DNA from: Vanilla planifolia
Lineage: Eukaryota; Streptophyta; Magnoliopsida; Asparagales; Orchidaceae
Length of the DNA: 64,000 bases
Assembly: GCA_023846275.1 (NCBI GenBank)
Contig: CM043875.1
Coordinates: 39,648,633 to 39,712,632 of the forward strand
Direction: 5' to 3'
In this document: positions 14,091-27,100 of the stretch, in pieces
Layout of the letters: each line of letters begins with the position of its first letter
How positions within the stretch are numbered: position 1 is the stretch's first letter
Notes under the pieces: model-generated
What the model was told of the DNA's origin: nothing
What the model saw: only the letters and a program-made list of their open reading frames with translations
The model's database searches: none
Program-made: the position numbers and the translations under genes

Positions 14091-14147
14091 TCGCGCGCTC
14101 TCCGCTCCACTCCGCTCTCTTTGCATTCAGATCTCTCCCCTAGTCCC
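14070..14147 (+). promoter_or_regulatory. TPK proximal promoter and pyrimidine-rich leader
   Basis: A sharp switch from AT-only sequence to CT- and CG-rich sequence (from about 14090) precedes the start codon. The leader is rich in CTCC and CTCT motifs, common in plant 5' leaders. No clear TATA box at the right distance could be picked out of the AT-rich upstream DNA. Transcription start not determined. Confidence 0.4.
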
Positions 14148-15959
14148 ATGTCGAAGGAGCCGCTCCTCCCCATCGCCGCCGGCCATTGCGTCGACTCCCC
14201 TCAATCCGCCCACCGTCGAAGCCTCTCCTTCTCCGAGCCCTTCGCTCTCGCGGCGCGCGACGAGCTCTCCATTCCCTTCGCCGCTTATGACCTCAAAGAC
14301 CAGCACATCTTCGGCTCTTCACATTCGCCCTCGGATACAATAACCTCGCGTCCCTCCTCCGGCCGTCGAAGCCTCTCCGTATCGGAACTATTATCCCCCC
14401 TCTCCCCACTCCCCGAGCACGATGAACTCTCCCTCCCCATCATCCCTTCCTACCTCAAAGACCGCATCATCTTCGGGACCTCCCCTTCCACCTCCCAAAA
14501 CCTAACCATAACTAGCGTATCCGACCCTTGTTCCTCCTCCCCAGATTCCAATCCCAAGGTATTCTTCCGCGCCGCTCGCAGCCATCTCCATCGCTGCCGA
14601 ACCGCTCCCGCCCGCCCCATCGACGTTTGCACCGCGGATCGCCGGCACCGCATACGTCCCACATCTCGAATCGTGTGGCAAGCCTTCTTCCTCCTCGCCG
14701 CTTACCTCTTATTCGGTGTCCTGGTCTACTCATGGAAGCGCTCCGACTTCGAGGCATTCGAAACCCACCCCTTCGTGGACGCCATCTACTTCTGCATTGT
14801 CACCATGTGCACCATCGGCTATGGCGACATCACCCCGGCCTCCCCACTCGCCAAGCTCTTTTCAATCGCCTTCGTTCTCCTCGGATTCGGCTTCATCGAC
14901 ATCCTCCTCTCGGGGATGGTTAACTACGTTCTCGACCTCCAGGAGCAGCATCTTCTTGAGGCAGCCGAGCGGTCCAACGCGAAGAAGGGCGAACCGAGCT
15001 CCTACATCGTTGACCTCAAGAAGGGAAGGATGAGGATACGGCTCAAGGTTGCGATCGCGCTCGGCGTCGTCGTGCTCTGCGTCGTGGCTGGCGCAGGTTT
15101 CCTGTGGTGGTTCGAGAAGCTGGGTTGGCTCGACGCGTTTTATCTCTCGGTGATGTCGGTGACGACGGTGGGTTACGGGGACAGCGCGTTCAGGACGATG
15201 GGTGGGCGGCTGTTTGCTTCCGTTTGGCTTCTGGTTTCCACTCTTGCCGTGGCGCGGGCTTTTCTGTATCTCACAGAGGCGAGGATGCATAAGAGGCAGA
15301 GGGAGCTGGCAAAGTGGGCGCTGGCCAGAGACTTGACTGTTTCAGAGTTTCATGAGGCAGATATAGATAACAACGGCTTTGTGAGGTATACTCCTCCTCC
15401 TCCGGCTCTTCTATTTCTAATTTTGAAATGCAAGCAACTCTCTTTTTGATTAGTTTCTCATCTCTAAATTACCTCTTCGTGGTAAAACATAGACGTTTGA
15501 TGGTTTACCATCTAGAAAAACACATATCTTCCATCAAAATTAAGATCCTCTAGCAAAAACCTTAGTTTATTTTCCAAATTAAAGTGGTGGGCCATTTTGA
15601 GAGGTCCCTGATTCTTGCTACAGAGGGTGTCGTGTGTCTATTTTAAGAAGAAAGAAAGTGAATCTCTTCCTATCTTCACCCACTAAAGCCGGTGTTAATC
15701 TGCTAAGTTCTTATTGATCATCCAGCTTAAGGAGATTACTGCTAAGTATCTTGACAACAGTAATCTCATGTAAATTACTCTTTTGGCTTGGTACAGCAAG
15801 TCGGAGTTCGTGGTATACAAGCTTAAGGAGATGGGTATGATTTCCGAGAAGGACGTCGAGCGGATCTGCGGTCAATTTGACCGTTTGGATACGGGAAATT
15901 GTGGAAAGATTACGCTTTTTGATCTCATTGATAACAGCAACAACAGCCCCTGTTCATAA
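14148..15959 (+). CDS. TPK: two-pore potassium channel, TPK3/TPK5-like
   Basis: This encodes a two-pore K+ channel; plant members mostly act at the vacuolar membrane in Ca2+-responsive K+ release. Coding is 14148-15385 joined to 15797-15959 (411-bp intron, GT...AG), 466 residues, a normal family length. The start is the ATG at 14148; the frame stays open upstream only to a TTG at 14121. Seen in order: an N-terminal duplicated module (about 23-62 and 73-116); RCRTAP at 149-154, matching the family's 14-3-3 site; membrane helix about 175-196; first filter TIGYGD 222-227; second helix; third helix from about 298; second filter TVGYGD 340-345; fourth helix; EF-hand loop DIDNNGFVSKSE 405-416, complete; a weaker second loop 441-452 with Thr at position 12. 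The intron splits the Ser413 codon inside EF-hand 1, and splicing restores the loop exactly. The first exon is GC-rich against AT-rich flanks. Whether it is the TPK3 or TPK5 orthologue is not resolved. Confidence 0.95.
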
Positions 15960-18090
15960 GTTCTTCCATGCCCAATAATTTTTTTTTTTATTTTTTTTAT
16001 TTTTTATTTTTCTGTTGTCTTTCATAAATTTTTTATCCCATAATTTGGTTAGATTGGAAGGCTAGGGAGTAGGATATTAACTAATTAAAAAAAATAAATG
16101 TAATGTTTAGATATTTATGCAGTGGAATTTTATTTTTAATATCAATTTTTTAAAATGTATTAATTTAGTATGTTTCATATATAATGTATATTTAGCTATT
16201 CATGATTTTTCAAATTTAAATAGCAAGTTTGGAGATAGTAAAAGCATATAGCATAAGCAATTACCCTAAAGCTACTTCATAATAAGTTTAGTGCAGGTTA
16301 TTGCTGTTCAATTTTGCTGACAACTGAAAATTGTAGCCGTTTGGATGCTTGGGATTTTAATTTTTTATTTGATAAATTATTTATTTATATTTTTGTCTTT
16401 TTCATGAATCCATTTAATTAAAATACTTTTGGATAGTGAAGATTGGGATATATTTTTAAGTTGGCCGATAACTTTTTATTTTTTTTTTATTTTTTATATC
16501 ATTGTTATTGTTTCTTATTAATAAAATATGCTTCTTACTAATAGAAGTTAGATCAAAGTTTTTATTAGGTCACATAAATTTTTGTATCATTTGTATTCTT
16601 AATTTCTAAATATTACAATTTTGTTAATTGTCATATCAATATAATTGGTGCTTATGCATAAATACATCACTCTTTGCAATAAACTAGTGTTGGAGTTTTG
16701 TTAAGATGTTGATAATTGTTTGAGTATAAAATTTAAATATTTTGATTAAAAAATAAAAAAAATATGTTAAAAATCATAATTTTTGTTATAGGAAGAGGGG
16801 TTGGACGAAAAAATTCTTTTGATTATTCTAATATATTTAGATAATGAGGTTTTAACATAAACAAAATAATTGCTTTTACAAATTTTGTGACAGAAACTAT
16901 ATTTGTTATATTTATAAAAAAATAAGATCATTAAGTCATATTTATATGAGTTTAATTTCATATTAAAATATGTTAAATTTATATTAAAAAAATTGTTGAT
17001 GAAAATCTTGTCTTATTGTTTCATATTTTCACCTATCTCTTTTAAGAAATCTTGAAAAACTATATTGTATGATGGAGATAAAATAGTTTAAAAATATACA
17101 AAAAGTTTACCTTTTTATAAAAAAAAATGATTTTTGAACTCAAGAAATGTTGTGTTAGTAAATAGACAAAAGAATCTTATGATAAAGTGATTATTAGGTA
17201 AGATTCTATGGATTATTTTAGTAAAAATAAGTCTCATGTTAAATATAAAATTATGATTTTTTTATTAAAAAAATAATACAATGTAAATATTGTATGATTT
17301 CAAAACAAAAGAGATAGCAAATCAAAGACAAACATGATAAGCTAACAAATGTAAATGTTGCAAAAAAAAAAAAAAATTTGTTGAATTCATACTTGAGCAT
17401 TATTCTTTTAACAATAATATTAGATACAAGCAATATTAATGGATAATGAATTTTATTTGTTATACAATATATCATGTGGATCTACTTTTTCATTTATGAA
17501 TAATGTGATTAAAATTGCATTCACATAACATCAAAGTAGAGTACATGACAGTCGACCTATGATAAAATTGAAAACTTACCATAATTTTAGAATGTAAATC
17601 TAATAAAGATTTTATATCTCAAAGTGTTTTTTATTCTTATAAGTATAGTTTTCTCAAGAGAATGAGTGATCAATTTAGATTGCATAGGATATTAGTTACT
17701 ATAAATATTCTAAAATGTAATTTGAGAAAAAAATTAGTTTGATTCCTTCTTAATTGATTAAATATGAAAATTTTATTTCCAAATTATAATTAAAATTTAT
17801 AAATATTATAAAAACCTTTATTAAAGACTTACCTTCACAAGATTAGAGTGATAGATATTAACATAATAAGATAGTGTTAGAGTGACTGATGGTCCTCTTT
17901 ACAAAATTTTTATAGTGTTGAATTGATTAAATTGATTATTAAAGATATATACTTTTTTAAATTTTTTGAGAAACTTATATCTTGTATAAATAATTAAATG
18001 TATTTCAGTGCATTTGCATATTAGAAAAACCCAATTAGATATTAGTTCGAAGCGGTTCCGGTTCTGGTGCGGGTTCAAGAAGGGCACAGA
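15960..18090. other. TPK 3' flank and AT-rich intergenic DNA
   Basis: The TPK 3' UTR presumably lies in the first few hundred bases; an AATAAT at about 15972 precedes a T-rich tract, but no polyadenylation site can be fixed. The rest is AT-rich with no supported gene. Open frames on the minus strand at 16767-16961, 17251-17475 and 17899-18111 show no recognisable domains. Confidence 0.55.
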
Positions 18091-18191
18091 ACGTCGTGGT
18101 CCGCCCTGCACGATTCATCAGAGTGGTCAAGGGGAAAAAGCCGAGGAACCCTACTGCCATCATCGCTGATTGATTGACCTTTCAGCTAACT

Positions 18192-21100
18192 ATGGTATTT
18201 CGTATGATTAATTTCTTGTTCGCAGTTTTTATTTTTCTTGAAACTGCATGCATTAAGGGTATCTGCATTTTTTTTTTAGATTTTTTTTGTAAATTTTGTT
18301 GAAGTATGGTGATTTTTGTTCGACAAAGGTAGGTCACGGAGTTGATGTTCGGAAAATGCGATTATTTATCGTTTCGACGTTTTCGGACTAAGGCATATTG
18401 GCGATTTATATTTCGATGACGAGTTATGTTGTTTGCTCTTTGAATTGTCCGAAGTTCTGAAACTGGCGAACCTCAATTTATCGTTGTGTTTATTATGCTG
18501 ACTTCTGCAAAAAAAAAAAAAAAAAAAAATGATGTATTTTGCGGAGAATTATTTGGGAGTGTTGTGGCTGTGATTCTTAAAGATGTGACAAGACGCCAAG
18601 TTATGTAAGTAGGCTTAATTATATTGCACAGGCATCAATTATGAAATGCTGTACTTGCATTTCCATCTTTATTTCAACCTAGTGGTGTTTGGTTCATGAA
18701 TTTTCTGACATTATTGGACTCAATCTACTAGTAACTTTTCTTTATGATCAAATCACATAAAGTCTTTCAAAAAAGTCTCTTGTCATGTCTTGTTTAGTAT
18801 TTCTTTACTCCTTTTCTTCTTTTTCCTTTTCTCCTTTCTCCTATCTATTAAAAGAGTTCTAATAATTTATCTTTGTTTAAGTAGTTTATGTTTCATGTTC
18901 AAAATATATAAGATGATTGGCCTCATAAGGCTTATCCCAATCGGTATTAGACCAAACTTATATTGAGTTCAGCCTTTTGTACATTCTATTGAGTATAGCC
19001 CCTTATACATCTTATCATCCTCACCTGTACTATACTCTTTTTATTGTAAATTTGCTTTATATAGGCTAACATTCGTTGCAATATAATTTTGTCATCTTCA
19101 TTGTAACTTCATAAAACTTACATTTAATATTGTGTAGAATATTTGACTTCACAACACGTCTCATCCAACTTGTTTTGTACCATGTTTTTATTCCCAATTA
19201 TTTTAGTGCATAGACCCAAGATGAAGAAATATCTTATTCTTTGATATTTTATACACACCAATTTTCGTTTATATGTGATTAGTATTGCTTTATTGTCTTT
19301 GTTTTCTATATGTTTTGTTTTAAATCTATCAAGGTGGAATGCTTTCTCCATAACTATAGGTTTTAAAGAGCTAATTTGAGCACGTGCTTTATGCAATCAG
19401 TAAAAAGTTTGTACTTGTGATTGCTTTATTATGCATTAATATGCTTTTGCAATAGGACCAAAGAAAAGTTTGTAAGCAATTTTGAAATGAATTTAACAAA
19501 AAAAAAGCTTTATCCTAATCCCTAATAACTCTCCTCTAGTTTCAAAGTATGATTCATCATCTTTATTCACTTGTAATTATTATAATTTTGATTATTCTCT
19601 ATGTTTTTATGAATGGTTTTTAAGTATTTTTTTCTTAATTTATCTAGTTTTTTTAAGTTTTAATAATGACGTTGAATAATTTCTTGAGCCAAGTGTTTCC
19701 TTATTTTCATTTGACCATTAATAAGAATGGTAGATGGACTTACTATTTTTTCACAACTCATCTTCTTTAAAACTTTCCTCATTCTCATAGTTCATTTCAT
19801 AAGATGGAATGGTCATTCTCTAAGGGCTGAACAATTTAATGCGAAGATTAATTTTAATTGTCAACTAGGGTGATCCTGAGCTTGAAGCGATACGACAAAG
19901 AAGGATGCAAGAGCTTATGGCTGAACATGGCATTGTAAGTAATTACGTAACTTGTTGTTTTCATTGTGTTATTATCAGGTTGTTTTCATTTTTGATGGAA
20001 GAAAAATCTGATATTTTCATCAGAGTAATGAGCAGAATGAAGGTAAACAGAAGGCACAAGAAGATGCCAAAAGGTTAGGCTTTTTTCATTATTATTACCT
20101 TTTTTGAGTGTCTGTTATAGGGGGTTTATGTTTGGATCATTCACGATGAAATGTTTGAGCTGTCTTGTTTATTGTCAGTGCAATGCATTATTTCAAGTTA
20201 TTTATACATAATACAGTTTTTGTTAATTCCTTCATTCAAATCTAAGCATAATGATGTATTAATTTAGGGAAGCTGAAGAACGTAGACAACTTATGCTTAG
20301 CCAAATCCTGTCAGCTGAAGCAAGAGAGAGGCGTGAGTTTTGTACCTGTCTGCATGATTTCATTTGTTCAAATGTGATACATGACTTATAGCTACCTTGT
20401 TGGCTTGTGCAACATCTTTATCATATTTTTCTCACTTATGCTTCTTGAGACATGATATTTGTGTATAACTCAGTAAATCATTCACTAATCTTGAGCAAAT
20501 TAATTGATTGCTATTCATTTCTATTGTATTTTCTTATGTGTCTTGATACCTTTCTAATTTCCATTCTTTTAAACATTTTTAAAATTTTCTTTGCAAATAA
20601 AAAAAAATTTAGGAGTTGCTACGAGGTGGATAATTGTAGGTTTGTGGTAAATGCAATGCAAAGCCATTAGTAGGCTAAGTTCTGGCATTATTTTTAATAT
20701 TAAGCAACCCGGCCCCATGAGATCAAATCGCACATAGTTCTTGGAGATGAAGCTAAATCTTTTGCTATAAAAGTGAGACTAATAAAATAGATCTTGGACC
20801 CTTAAAAACAACACTGCCGGGATAATAAAGCAGGAGCAGCGGCAACGCTTGATCACTGTGATATCAACATCATGAGGATTTGAGATAAACTTAAAATCAT
20901 GTCTCTCCAAGTGGGCAGCCATAATAGGTTCGTCCACTGGAACAGAAGAATGTGCATTAGGATTTTGTGATCAGATTGAAATACGGAGATAAATATTAGT
21001 AAACAGTTAACGATTAAGTTCCTCTATTTAGCACAACTAAAGGGAAAATTAGAAAGAAAATTAGCAATGTGGCAAACTAACAATGCAACAGTTAAGATTG

Positions 21101-24100
21101 CCATCAACTACCAACTAGAGAACATGATAATGAAACAGCAGGCTGAATGTTGCAGAGTAGATTTTGATAATGACCTGCAATGATTATGGTAAAGCATTGT
21201 CAACCAAAGTTGTCAACTGAATTGAAAGTGAAAGTGGTGAATCAGATGAGAAAAGAACCAGGAGCAGCTTGCCAAATATAACACCATAAGGATACTGAAT
21301 AAGGGTTTCTAAAACAGAAATACAACCACATTTAGAACATTAATTATATGAGCCACTGCTCATACAGCCAACAATTCCCGGATGTAGGCTGTATACAAGG
21401 CTTTCTAGTCATCAACAGTGATATTAACATCCAATTCAAGCAATTGAATGTTTCAATAGTGACCAAACCAAAAGAGAATTGCCATGTGTTATAAGGACCA
21501 GAGCAGTTATGTCCAGCGGAAACGACAATGCAACTTAAATAAAAATACATCGAGAGTTATCCCTTAAATAGCTTAGCTTTTGAGCCCCTTGTAAAGATTT
21601 TCATGTTTTATGCCATTTCTCAATGTTGATGTGGAGTTTGGGGCTGCTTGATTTGACACAAGGTTCAAGAATGAAGAAGATATAAAGTTGCTGAATGAAT
21701 AGAGTTGTGGCTTTACCATGCACATGACACATAGCAAAAAGAAGAGTAACCATATATCATTTTAGGAGAAGTTTGAATCAATTAAGAGAACTAAAGACAC
21801 CCTTTAAGAATTATTGCTACCAAAATATGGAGACTCCATTTACCCAAAAGTTTGATACCAAGAAATTGCTCATAAGCAAGAGGGCCACTAAGGTTCCTTC
21901 TTTAAAAGAATTAGAACCTTTAATAACAAGGAAGCTAGCCACACAATTAGAAAGTTTAGCAAGTCAAAGATCTTTAATTTCATAAATAAGATTGATTTTG
22001 TTGATAAGGTAGAAATAATTCCAAGGACTAGGGGTGCAACTTGGGTTGCTAGATCCAAGAACCATTTCAAATTTGACATAAATTGGAGTAAAAATTAGAT
22101 TCAATAATTACTTTGCTCTTGGTTTATAAAATTTGGGTTATTTTTTGGTTCCTAATTGGATATGCAAGAAGTACTCCAATGCCTGAATTTTTATAAAAGT
22201 GTTACTTTGATAATTAAAATATGTTATATTTAAAAAAAATATAATTGTAATTAAAAAATAGATTTTGTAAATTATGTTTAATGTGTGTTCAAAAATATTA
22301 GAAGTGGAATTGAGTCTTGGCTTGAACCATTTCTTGCTTTTGAATTGGGTACAATTTGATCTAAGATAATTGTGGTTGATTTCTTGATCCAGTTAGAACT
22401 GAATAGATTTAATTCGAGTTGCATAGCTACATTGACAAGACAAATGCTTTTGATGTAACAAATGATGAAATCATATTAGAATAGTTATAGGCTAACAGAT
22501 AGTCCACTCCCATTGAATGTAATATAGAATAGTATGATTCACACTATTAATGCAACGAGACCTTATTCTCATTATCTTAGTAAAAGATCACTATTGTTCT
22601 TTGTCCATTAATGGGTATTATAAAATTAAATATTTCTTGATCTATCAATATTTCTTTTTGTTAAACAAGCCTATGCTCATTATCCTTTAAATGACCTCCA
22701 TAGTTGCAATAAGAACTATTGATGGATGAAGAAATATTTAAACACTTATCGGTGGACAAGGAATGATGTGAGTTAGTGGTGAAGGTAGTTAATATTGGTC
22801 AACAGCTGTGGCAGTTAGTGGTGGTTGGTGATGGTGGAGGTTAACGGTGGTCAATAATGGTGGAGATTGGCTTGTAATGATCAATGGTGACAATTGGGGT
22901 GTTGGTACTTGCAGCAATAGTAGTTTTCAAGGGTTGTGGTGGTCAACAATGGTTGGCATCAATGGTGGTCAATGATGGTTGGCAGTAGTGACACTCGATG
23001 GTAGTTGCTAATAGTAGATGGAGGTTCATAGCTAGTAGTGGATGATAGGGTTTAGTAGGTGGTGATTGCAGAGTATTGGTCAAAGAGGGTGGTTTGCACG
23101 TGGTGCTTGGTAATTAATAGCTGGTGGTGGCAACCACTGGTGGGTGGAGGTTGTGGTGGATGTCAATGGGAGATGGTGGTTGCCAACGATTGATGATGAT
23201 GATGATGATGATTAGTAACAATAGTGGTTGACAATGAGCTATGGATGATTAATGGCTTATGTTATAGCGACGAGAGAAAACGCTAACTTTTTAGAAGTTA
23301 TAAGATTTCTATCTTCCGAAAATTCACAAACTCGGCATATTTTTAGGAGTTTTCATTTAGTGACTTTTTAAATGATTGTGAATATTAGATTTTAGAAGAT
23401 ATCAACAGACCAAATAAGGACTTTTTAATTTCAAGAGAAATGACATACCTTCAAACGATATGTCTCTTTAGTCTTTTCCAAAGATAACTATTAATGGCTT
23501 TGGTAATGGGTATCAATCGGTGTTTCTGAGAGCTATACTTAGGATGAAGGAAGGAAGCCCATACAGTTTCTACCAAGTTTTCAGGGATTGGTTTTTAATA
23601 CAATCATCTAAGCTTGGAAAGCTCATATCTCTCAAAAGTAGGGATGCACAATTTAGACCATGAAATTTTGTGAAGTTTTTCATGACTGTTATATTTTCTG
23701 TAGATAAATATTTTACAAAGAATTTCAAATTTCTTAGTAGTTTATTCGGGAGGTTCCATAGGTTGGAGCAAAAAATGAAGCATAGAATTAATGATAGTTT
23801 ACAAGAACAATTTATTCTCTGAAAATGTTCTTACAAGAATTTTTTTTTGGTTGATCTTTTGATAAATCTCATTGTCAAGAGAAGCTTTCTAAATGCTTTT
23901 ATGGAAAGGAAATTCCAAATAAGCAAATGGAAGAGATTTATATTTAAAACTCGAGGTGTTTGCAATTCTTTCCTTAATCTGTGAGATCTTTAAGTTGCTA
24001 TATTTAAAAAAGATTCATCATTGTTGACCTCTTGGCTAACACATTAAAAAAACAGACTAAATCTTTTAATAGCTTTTATAACCATTAAATTGTTATCAAA

Positions 24101-27100
24101 GAAGATTAAAATGGACATTAGTAGAAGTCAAGTATGTATTTCTCATTTATTTATTATTGCACTTAATTTTTCATAATTAAAGATTTTTTTTCTTTCTTCT
24201 CAAGACTTACATGGTATTAAAGCAATGTTACTTTCTTGTATGTCCTACAATACTGTGGCGATGATCGGCACAAAATAAAACTCTGCAATCTCCTCTAGCT
24301 CTTTTGAAATCAGTCACCATAGCGCTGCAATCTCACCCATGTTCTCTCATAATTTTATTAGCAAAAATTCCACTTCAACTCACATTTACAAAACTAAATA
24401 GGCAAAATTACCTCAAGTGGGCTCAATCCATGAGGTTGGTCATCAACAACAGGATCAAAATTAGACATTTGATTGGTAAGACGATTAAACCAGCAAATTT
24501 GAAATCAAATTTCAAACGTGATGGGCGAGCCTATCAAACTACTATTGAAAATTTTTAAGAGCCTTCTATCAACTTGGAGGCATTCCCTTTAATTAAGAAG
24601 AAATTCAAGTATCTATACAAACTATTTCAATCTACAATAGTGTCCTTTATTGCGTTTTGTTCTCTAGCTCAAAAAGGTAATTTTCTAACAACTTGTTTGA
24701 ATATCACTAAATCTTCTTTATTCTTGGATTATTAATTTTGGTACAACCAATCACATGATCGGTTGGTTCACATTGTATAGTCCCCATGGAGGCAATGAAA
24801 AGGTTAGGATTGTTGATTTTGCTTTCTTGGTTATCACAAGGATTGAAACAATCAAACTTATTAATTCTTTATGATATTCTTCATGTTCTAATTTGTTTTG
24901 TAATTTATTGTTTATGAATAAAATTATCTCTAATTATTAATGTGAAGTAAATTTTTATTCTTTTTGTTATGATTTTTAGGAATAGATTACAAGAACGATG
25001 ATTGATAGTACTAGAAAAAAGAATAAATTTTACTAAGAAGATGGGGCTTACTTGAATAAATAATATAAAAGTATTAGTTTTAATCTTGTTTTTGTTCTTA
25101 AAGATTATAATATTATGTTATGATATAAACTAGGTTATCCTAATTTTTAGTAGTTAAAATACTCTTTTCCAAACTTATTATAAAATAAAAGTCCATCTTT
25201 TTTTTAATATGAACTATAAAACTTTGCTAAACATTTTTGCACATTTTTTTACTCAACTTTATCGATCAACCACCATTTATTATGATTTATAGTAATATTT
25301 GTTGCCTATATTGAAGATCTATATTTTCTATTAAAAAACAGTTTCTAATGTTTATTGATGATTATATAAGATTAAGTTGGGTTTATTTGATAAAAGAAAA
25401 ATTCAAAGTGAAAAGAATTTTTAAAATTTTTACACCTTGATACAAACACAACTTTGCAAAACCTTTCAAATTTTATAGTGATAGATTCAAGAAGCTTTTG
25501 GGTTTTATTTTCCCTTTAAAATGAGATAGTTCACAGAGTTTTTGCATCGCCACTTGGCTGAAAGAAAAGATGACACTTGTTAGAAATAGTAAGGGCTTTA
25601 CTTTATATAATGTGGTATTAAATTATTTTTGGAGGGAAGTAATTCTTATTGTCATTCATCTTATAATCGGGGGGCTTAATAATAGTTTGAATTTCAACTT
25701 TTTGATGTGTTTCATAAATTTTATCTAACAAATAGGTTGTCTTTTGCTTTATTTTTAAAGATATTTGATTGTATTGCTTTTGTTTACATTTATAATCATA
25801 ATATTGGAAAACTTAATTATCGAGTCACAAAAAGTGTGTTTTTTGGTCATACTTTTAATCAAAAAAGGGTATAAATTTTTTAATCTTGTTTTAGAAAAAT
25901 ATATGTTATCATAGATGTTATGTTTTTTTAAATTATACTTCTATTTTACTCTTTAAAGGGGAACCAAACCAAAGATTTGATATTTTATAATGATATTTTC
26001 CAAATTAAAGATACTAAATTTTTTTCTTTCATTCTGCTTAAAAATATATATTTTTTATATTAGAAGTACATGGATCAAATGTTTTAAATATTAAGAATGT
26101 TGGCCTTTCTATTGTGCTATTTTATGATGATTATGATTTTATAATTTTTAATAAGGGGGTTATGATATTGAAATCATTTTGACATTGTTTACTTGAAAAA
26201 ATGAAAAAATCAAAAGAACTAGTTTTCTAATCTCTTGTGCTACTTAGAATTTGTGATTACTCTATGTAATATCCCTATTGAATATTTATAAAATAACGAA
26301 CTTGTTTTATATTCAAATTATAAGCTAAGTGATTTCAATTTTCTCATTGTACTTCAAAAGGATATACAGTTCTATACCCAACATCTTTTATCTTGTTATG
26401 TGTCTTACTAAAATCTTTTCGTTGTTTTATGTTATTCTTTAAACATTCTTTAAGTTTAAGGAGGCTATTTGGAGGAGATGAAGGCTCTTGAGAAGAACGC
26501 ATTAAAATTTGTCGATCTACCGAAAGATAAGATAAGTATAAGATACAAATGGGTGTTACTATCAAGTATAAGTTTGATGATTCTTTAGAATGTTACAAAA
26601 CATTGTTGGTTGCAAAAGGATTCACTCAAATCTACGGCATTGACTACGTAGAAATGTTTGATCCAGTTGCAAAGCTAAATATTGTAAGAGTTTTCTTAGC
26701 TTTAGCTACTAATTTGGATTGGCCTCTAAAGCAAACTTATGTTAAAAATGCATTTCTTAATAGAAATTTGAAAGAAGTGTACATAGAGATCCAAGTTTTG
26801 ATGAAAAGTTTGGAACAAAGTTGTATAGATTGAAGAAATTATTATATGGGTTAAACTAGTCACCAAGAACTTCATTTGAGAAAATTACTTAATTTGTTAA
26901 AAGTTAGGGATACACTCAAGGGCAAGTTGATCATACAATATTCATTAGATGGGAAAATAGTTGTGCTAATTGTATATGTGAATGATATCATCCTCATTGG
27001 TGATGATGTATTTGATATGAATTAGTTGAAGTCTATTATCTTCTCAATGTTTGAAATAAAAGATTTAAAATTTGTAAGATATTTTTTTAATATAGAGATC

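Noticed and set aside
14121-14147. Upstream extension of the TPK frame by nine codons
   Set aside because: It begins with TTG, not ATG. The ATG at 14148 gives MSKEPLLP, like TPK3/TPK5-type N-termini.
14450-15292. Several long open frames overlapping TPK exon 1 on both strands
   Set aside because: They are shadows caused by the GC-rich coding exon and show no domains of their own.
15386-15449. Continuation of the TPK first-exon frame past EF-hand residue 412
   Set aside because: It is intron sequence; GT...AG splicing to 15797 restores a full EF-hand loop, whereas the read-through destroys it.
18509-18529. A run in PDCD5 intron 1 as the tail of a processed retrogene
   Set aside because: No coding or cDNA-like sequence precedes it; simple A runs are frequent in these introns.
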